Source of the DNA: Bacillus sp. FJAT-50079
Lineage (GTDB): Bacteria > Bacillota > Bacilli > Bacillales > Bacillaceae_C
Direction: 5' to 3'
Length of the DNA stretch: 64,000 nt
Assembly (NCBI RefSeq): GCF_018343515.1
Contig: NZ_JAGYPD010000003.1
Location: 1-64,000 of the forward strand
In this document: positions 62,139 through 64,000 of the stretch, piece after piece
Layout of the letters: each line of letters starts with the position of its first letter
Position numbering within the stretch: the first letter of the stretch is position 1
Notes under the pieces: generated by a model
Database searches by the model: none
What the model saw: the letters and a program-made list of their open reading frames with translations, nothing else
What the model was told of the DNA's origin: nothing
Position numbers and translations under genes: made by a program

Positions 62139-63038
62139 ATGAATACAAAGTTTAATAGACCAAAAGGGTTCGGTGAAATACTCGATCTCACATTTAGTTT
62201 GAGTAAAAATCGTTTTAAAGACTTTTTTACGATTTTACTTATTTTTATGGGGCCGTTTTATGCACTGGAAGCATTGATTAGACTTGGAACTGGAACAAGT
62301 TTTTTCAGACAAGTAGGTGCTGGGGATACGTGGTTTGAAAGCATGATTACAGGTTTAGAAGATACAGGAAATATCGCAAGCGAAGTCGGCGTTGGTTTCG
62401 TAGGATTCCTAAGTATATTCATCTTTCCAATCGGCTCGGCGGCGATTTTACTAGCAGTAAATCATTTAAGAAAAAATGAGGATTTTACAATTGGATCGGT
62501 TATTAGGCAGGCCTTTTCCCGTTACTGGCCAATTATCGGCAGCAGTATTTTATTTAGTTTAATTATTATCGGTTTAGTAATTGTTCCTATTTTTGTAATT
62601 ACAATTGCCGGAGTCATTGGTGCGATTGCAATGCCAATTGCAGGAATTATCTTTGCTATCATTTTATTTCTAGGTTTTGCTGTCGGAATTGGCTATTTAT
62701 TAACGCGCTGGAGTTTTTACTTTGGTTCGGTTGTGCTTCAAGAAGAATCGCCGGGGTTTTCAAGAAGCTGGACACTTACACGAGGCAGAGCTTGGGCGAT
62801 GATGGGGCTTTATATTATCTTTTTCTTAATCATATCTTGTATTAGTTTGGCATTGGAGTTTACGTTTGGCTTAGCATTAGGAAATAGTGTCTTATTATCG
62901 ATCATTATTAATCTTGCAACGATTTTTACGACGTTGATTTTCTCTGTCGGATTTGCGGTGATGTATTTTGATTTGAAAATCCGTCATGATGCAGACGATC
63001 TAAAGGACATGATTGATAATTACAACCCGACATCATAA
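62139..63038 (+). CDS. Polytopic membrane protein (GDPDase-membrane-domain/DUF7544-like)
   Basis: 299 residues with about seven helices. Begins RPKGFGEILDLTFSLSKNRF, then FFTILLIFMGPFYALEALI, LSIFIFPIGSAAILLAV, IIGSSILFSLIIIGLVIVPI and RWSFYFGSVVLQEESPGFSRSWTLTRG-type segments. This resembles the glycerophosphodiester-phosphodiesterase membrane domain group found ahead of DUF4129/DUF4350/MoxR operons. GGGGAGG precedes the ATG. Function unknown. Confidence 0.65.
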   Translation: MNTKFNRPKGFGEILDLTFSLSKNRFKDFFTILLIFMGPFYALEALIRLGTGTSFFRQVGAGDTWFESMITGLEDTGNIASEVGVGFVGFLSIFIFPIGSAAILLAVNHLRKNEDFTIGSVIRQAFSRYWPIIGSSILFSLIIIGLVIVPIFVITIAGVIGAIAMPIAGIIFAIILFLGFAVGIGYLLTRWSFYFGSVVLQEESPGFSRSWTLTRGRAWAMMGLYIIFFLIISCISLALEFTFGLALGNSVLLSIIINLATIFTTLIFSVGFAVMYFDLKIRHDADDLKDMIDNYNPTS

Positions 63039-63060
63039 TGAACCTTAAAGGTGAGAATCT

Positions 63061-63675
63061 ATGATAAATGTAGAAAAGGCAAGGGATGAGTTAGAAAACA
63101 TCTTACAGGGTAAGGAATATACGGCATATAACGCTTCGAAAGTGGAGTCTTGGTGGGAAAAGGCAAAAGATTGGATTGCCGATCAGCTTGCGAAATTATT
63201 TCCGTCGTTTGAGGCGGCGAGTGCAGCAGCGGGACCATTACTTGTGATAATCATCATTGCTGTCCTTATACTTATAGCCGTCGTCGTATTTTTGCTCGTC
63301 CGTTATAGTGGAAGACGAATGAAATATCGAGAGCAATCACCGTTTCAGTCGATGCGGGAAATCGATTGGTCATTTCCAATGCATCTTGAGGAGGCGAAAA
63401 GGCGGGAAGAGTTGGCAGAATACTCGCTCGCCATTCGCCATCTTTTTTTAGCGCTGCTCCTTTATTTTCATGAAAAACAATGGCTAATCGCTAGGGTATG
63501 GAAAACGAATGGAGAGTATTATCAGGAATTGAAAAAGGTGAACCAAAAATGGGCGAACGAGTTTCACGATCTTGCCCTTATATTTGACGAAGTGACATAT
63601 GGAGAGAAAAGTGTACTCGAAGAAGAATATATTCAGTTCCGCATAAAGGCGATGAAATGGCTAGAAGAGGCATAA
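63061..63675 (+). CDS. DUF4129 domain protein
   Basis: 204 residues. One central helix (LLVIIIIAVLILIAVVVFLL), then the DUF4129 C-terminus YSLAIRHLFLALLLYFHEKQWLI and RTNGEY-like WKTNGEYYQEL. Commonly lies in an operon with DUF4350, MoxR ATPase and DUF58 genes. ATG start at 63061 with GGTGAG upstream. Confidence 0.8.
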   Translation: MINVEKARDELENILQGKEYTAYNASKVESWWEKAKDWIADQLAKLFPSFEAASAAAGPLLVIIIIAVLILIAVVVFLLVRYSGRRMKYREQSPFQSMREIDWSFPMHLEEAKRREELAEYSLAIRHLFLALLLYFHEKQWLIARVWKTNGEYYQELKKVNQKWANEFHDLALIFDEVTYGEKSVLEEEYIQFRIKAMKWLEEA

Positions 63676-63691
63676 GGGGGTCGGAAGCAGA

Positions 63692-64000
63692 TTGCAGAAA
63701 CGAGCAACTATAAAAACGTGGATATGGCTTATCATTCCACTGATCATCGTAGTCATTTCAAGTTATTTTATCGAGTCAGGCAAGCCAAGGGAGTATCCAG
63801 TCTATGTTTCCGAATCCCCTTCACCTACGGGGATCAAAGCATTTTATACATATGTAAAAAACAATCATGAGGCGGTAGAAAGATGGCCGCATTCGCCGAC
63901 ACGTTTACCGAAAAATTTCGGAACGCAAACGTTAATTATGGTTGAACCGTATTTTACGCCTGACCGTGATGAAATGGATGCTTATATCGATTTCATGGAG
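63692..64000 (+). CDS. DUF4350 domain protein, N-terminal part (runs off the right edge)
   Basis: At least 103 codons, open to the window end. Starts with TTG (AAGGGGG 10 nt upstream) and reads LQKRATIKTW, a transmembrane helix IWLIIPLIIVVISSYF, then SPSPTGIKAFYTYVKNNHEAV and WPHSPTRLPKN and TLIMVEPYFTPDRDEMDAY. The GIKAFYTYV and VEPYF patterns fit DUF4350, a predicted GATase-like sensor component of MoxR operons. Confidence 0.75.
   Translation, partial: MQKRATIKTWIWLIIPLIIVVISSYFIESGKPREYPVYVSESPSPTGIKAFYTYVKNNHEAVERWPHSPTRLPKNFGTQTLIMVEPYFTPDRDEMDAYIDFME

Overview
The window looks like chromosomal DNA of a low-GC, Gram-positive, spore-former-type bacterium (family Bacillaceae or close). 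The signs are strong AGGAGG-type ribosome sites, many TTG starts, lipoprotein-type solute-binding proteins, cre-type CcpA sites, YesM/YesN- and Lpl-type transport systems, and operons resembling yxlEFG and yknXYZ of Bacillus. The assignment is inferred from gene content only; there is no rRNA or tRNA in the window.

Layout. 1-1.4 kb: edge of an IS1182-type insertion sequence plus GC-rich interspersed repeats. 1.5-11.9 kb: ABC exporter (yxlEFG-like), MFS drug pump with its TetR repressor and operator, YidC-type insertase, MacA/MacB-like (yknXYZ-like) export operon behind an ECF-like promoter, and a GNAT acyltransferase paired with an N-succinylamino acid racemase/OSBS-type enzyme. 12.0-27.5 kb: a large 6-deoxyhexose (L-fucose) locus with mutarotase, DeoR regulator, two FGGY kinases, a ribose-type ABC importer, FucA aldolase, FucI isomerase, a tungsten-type aldehyde:ferredoxin oxidoreductase, and a translationally coupled oxidative trio (lactonase, aldo-keto reductase, Zn-dehydrogenase). 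A 288-bp MITE-like repeat sits inside it. 27.5-28.8 kb: ilvA. 29-43.5 kb: a second carbohydrate locus with AraC regulator, GPH symporter, creatininase-family hydrolase, YesM/YesN-type two-component system, two tandem paralogous binding proteins, two permeases, a Gfo/Idh/MocA oxidoreductase and an AP-endonuclase-2-type TIM barrel. 43.6-46.8 kb: two MFS drug-type pumps with an MFS remnant between them. 46.9-52.7 kb: a third sugar system with a ROK regulator that appears to start at ATT, a binding protein, two permeases and an amidohydrolase. 52.7-54.0 kb: a NERD-nuclease gene bracketed by arrays of 20-21-bp ATTGCG repeats. 54-64 kb: argininosuccinate lyase family enzyme, a large secreted PIG-L deacetylase, SIMPL protein, MerR regulator plus membrane protein, DUF4956/VTC pair, and the start of a DUF4129/DUF4350 operon cut by the window end.

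How it works together (inference). Fucose enters through the ribose-type ABC importer, is converted by FucU, FucI, a kinase and FucA to DHAP and L-lactaldehyde, and the aldehyde may be oxidised by the AOR. The adjacent trio could instead oxidise L-fucose or L-galactose to the aldonate and beyond. The two other sugar loci lack any recognisable glycoside hydrolase, so they probably process small imported glycosides or unusual sugars by redox or hydrolase chemistry.

Best candidates for undescribed biology are the NERD gene with helically phased repeat arrays, the AOR embedded in fucose catabolism, the ATT-start ROK repressor, and the MocA/TIM-barrel transport locus.
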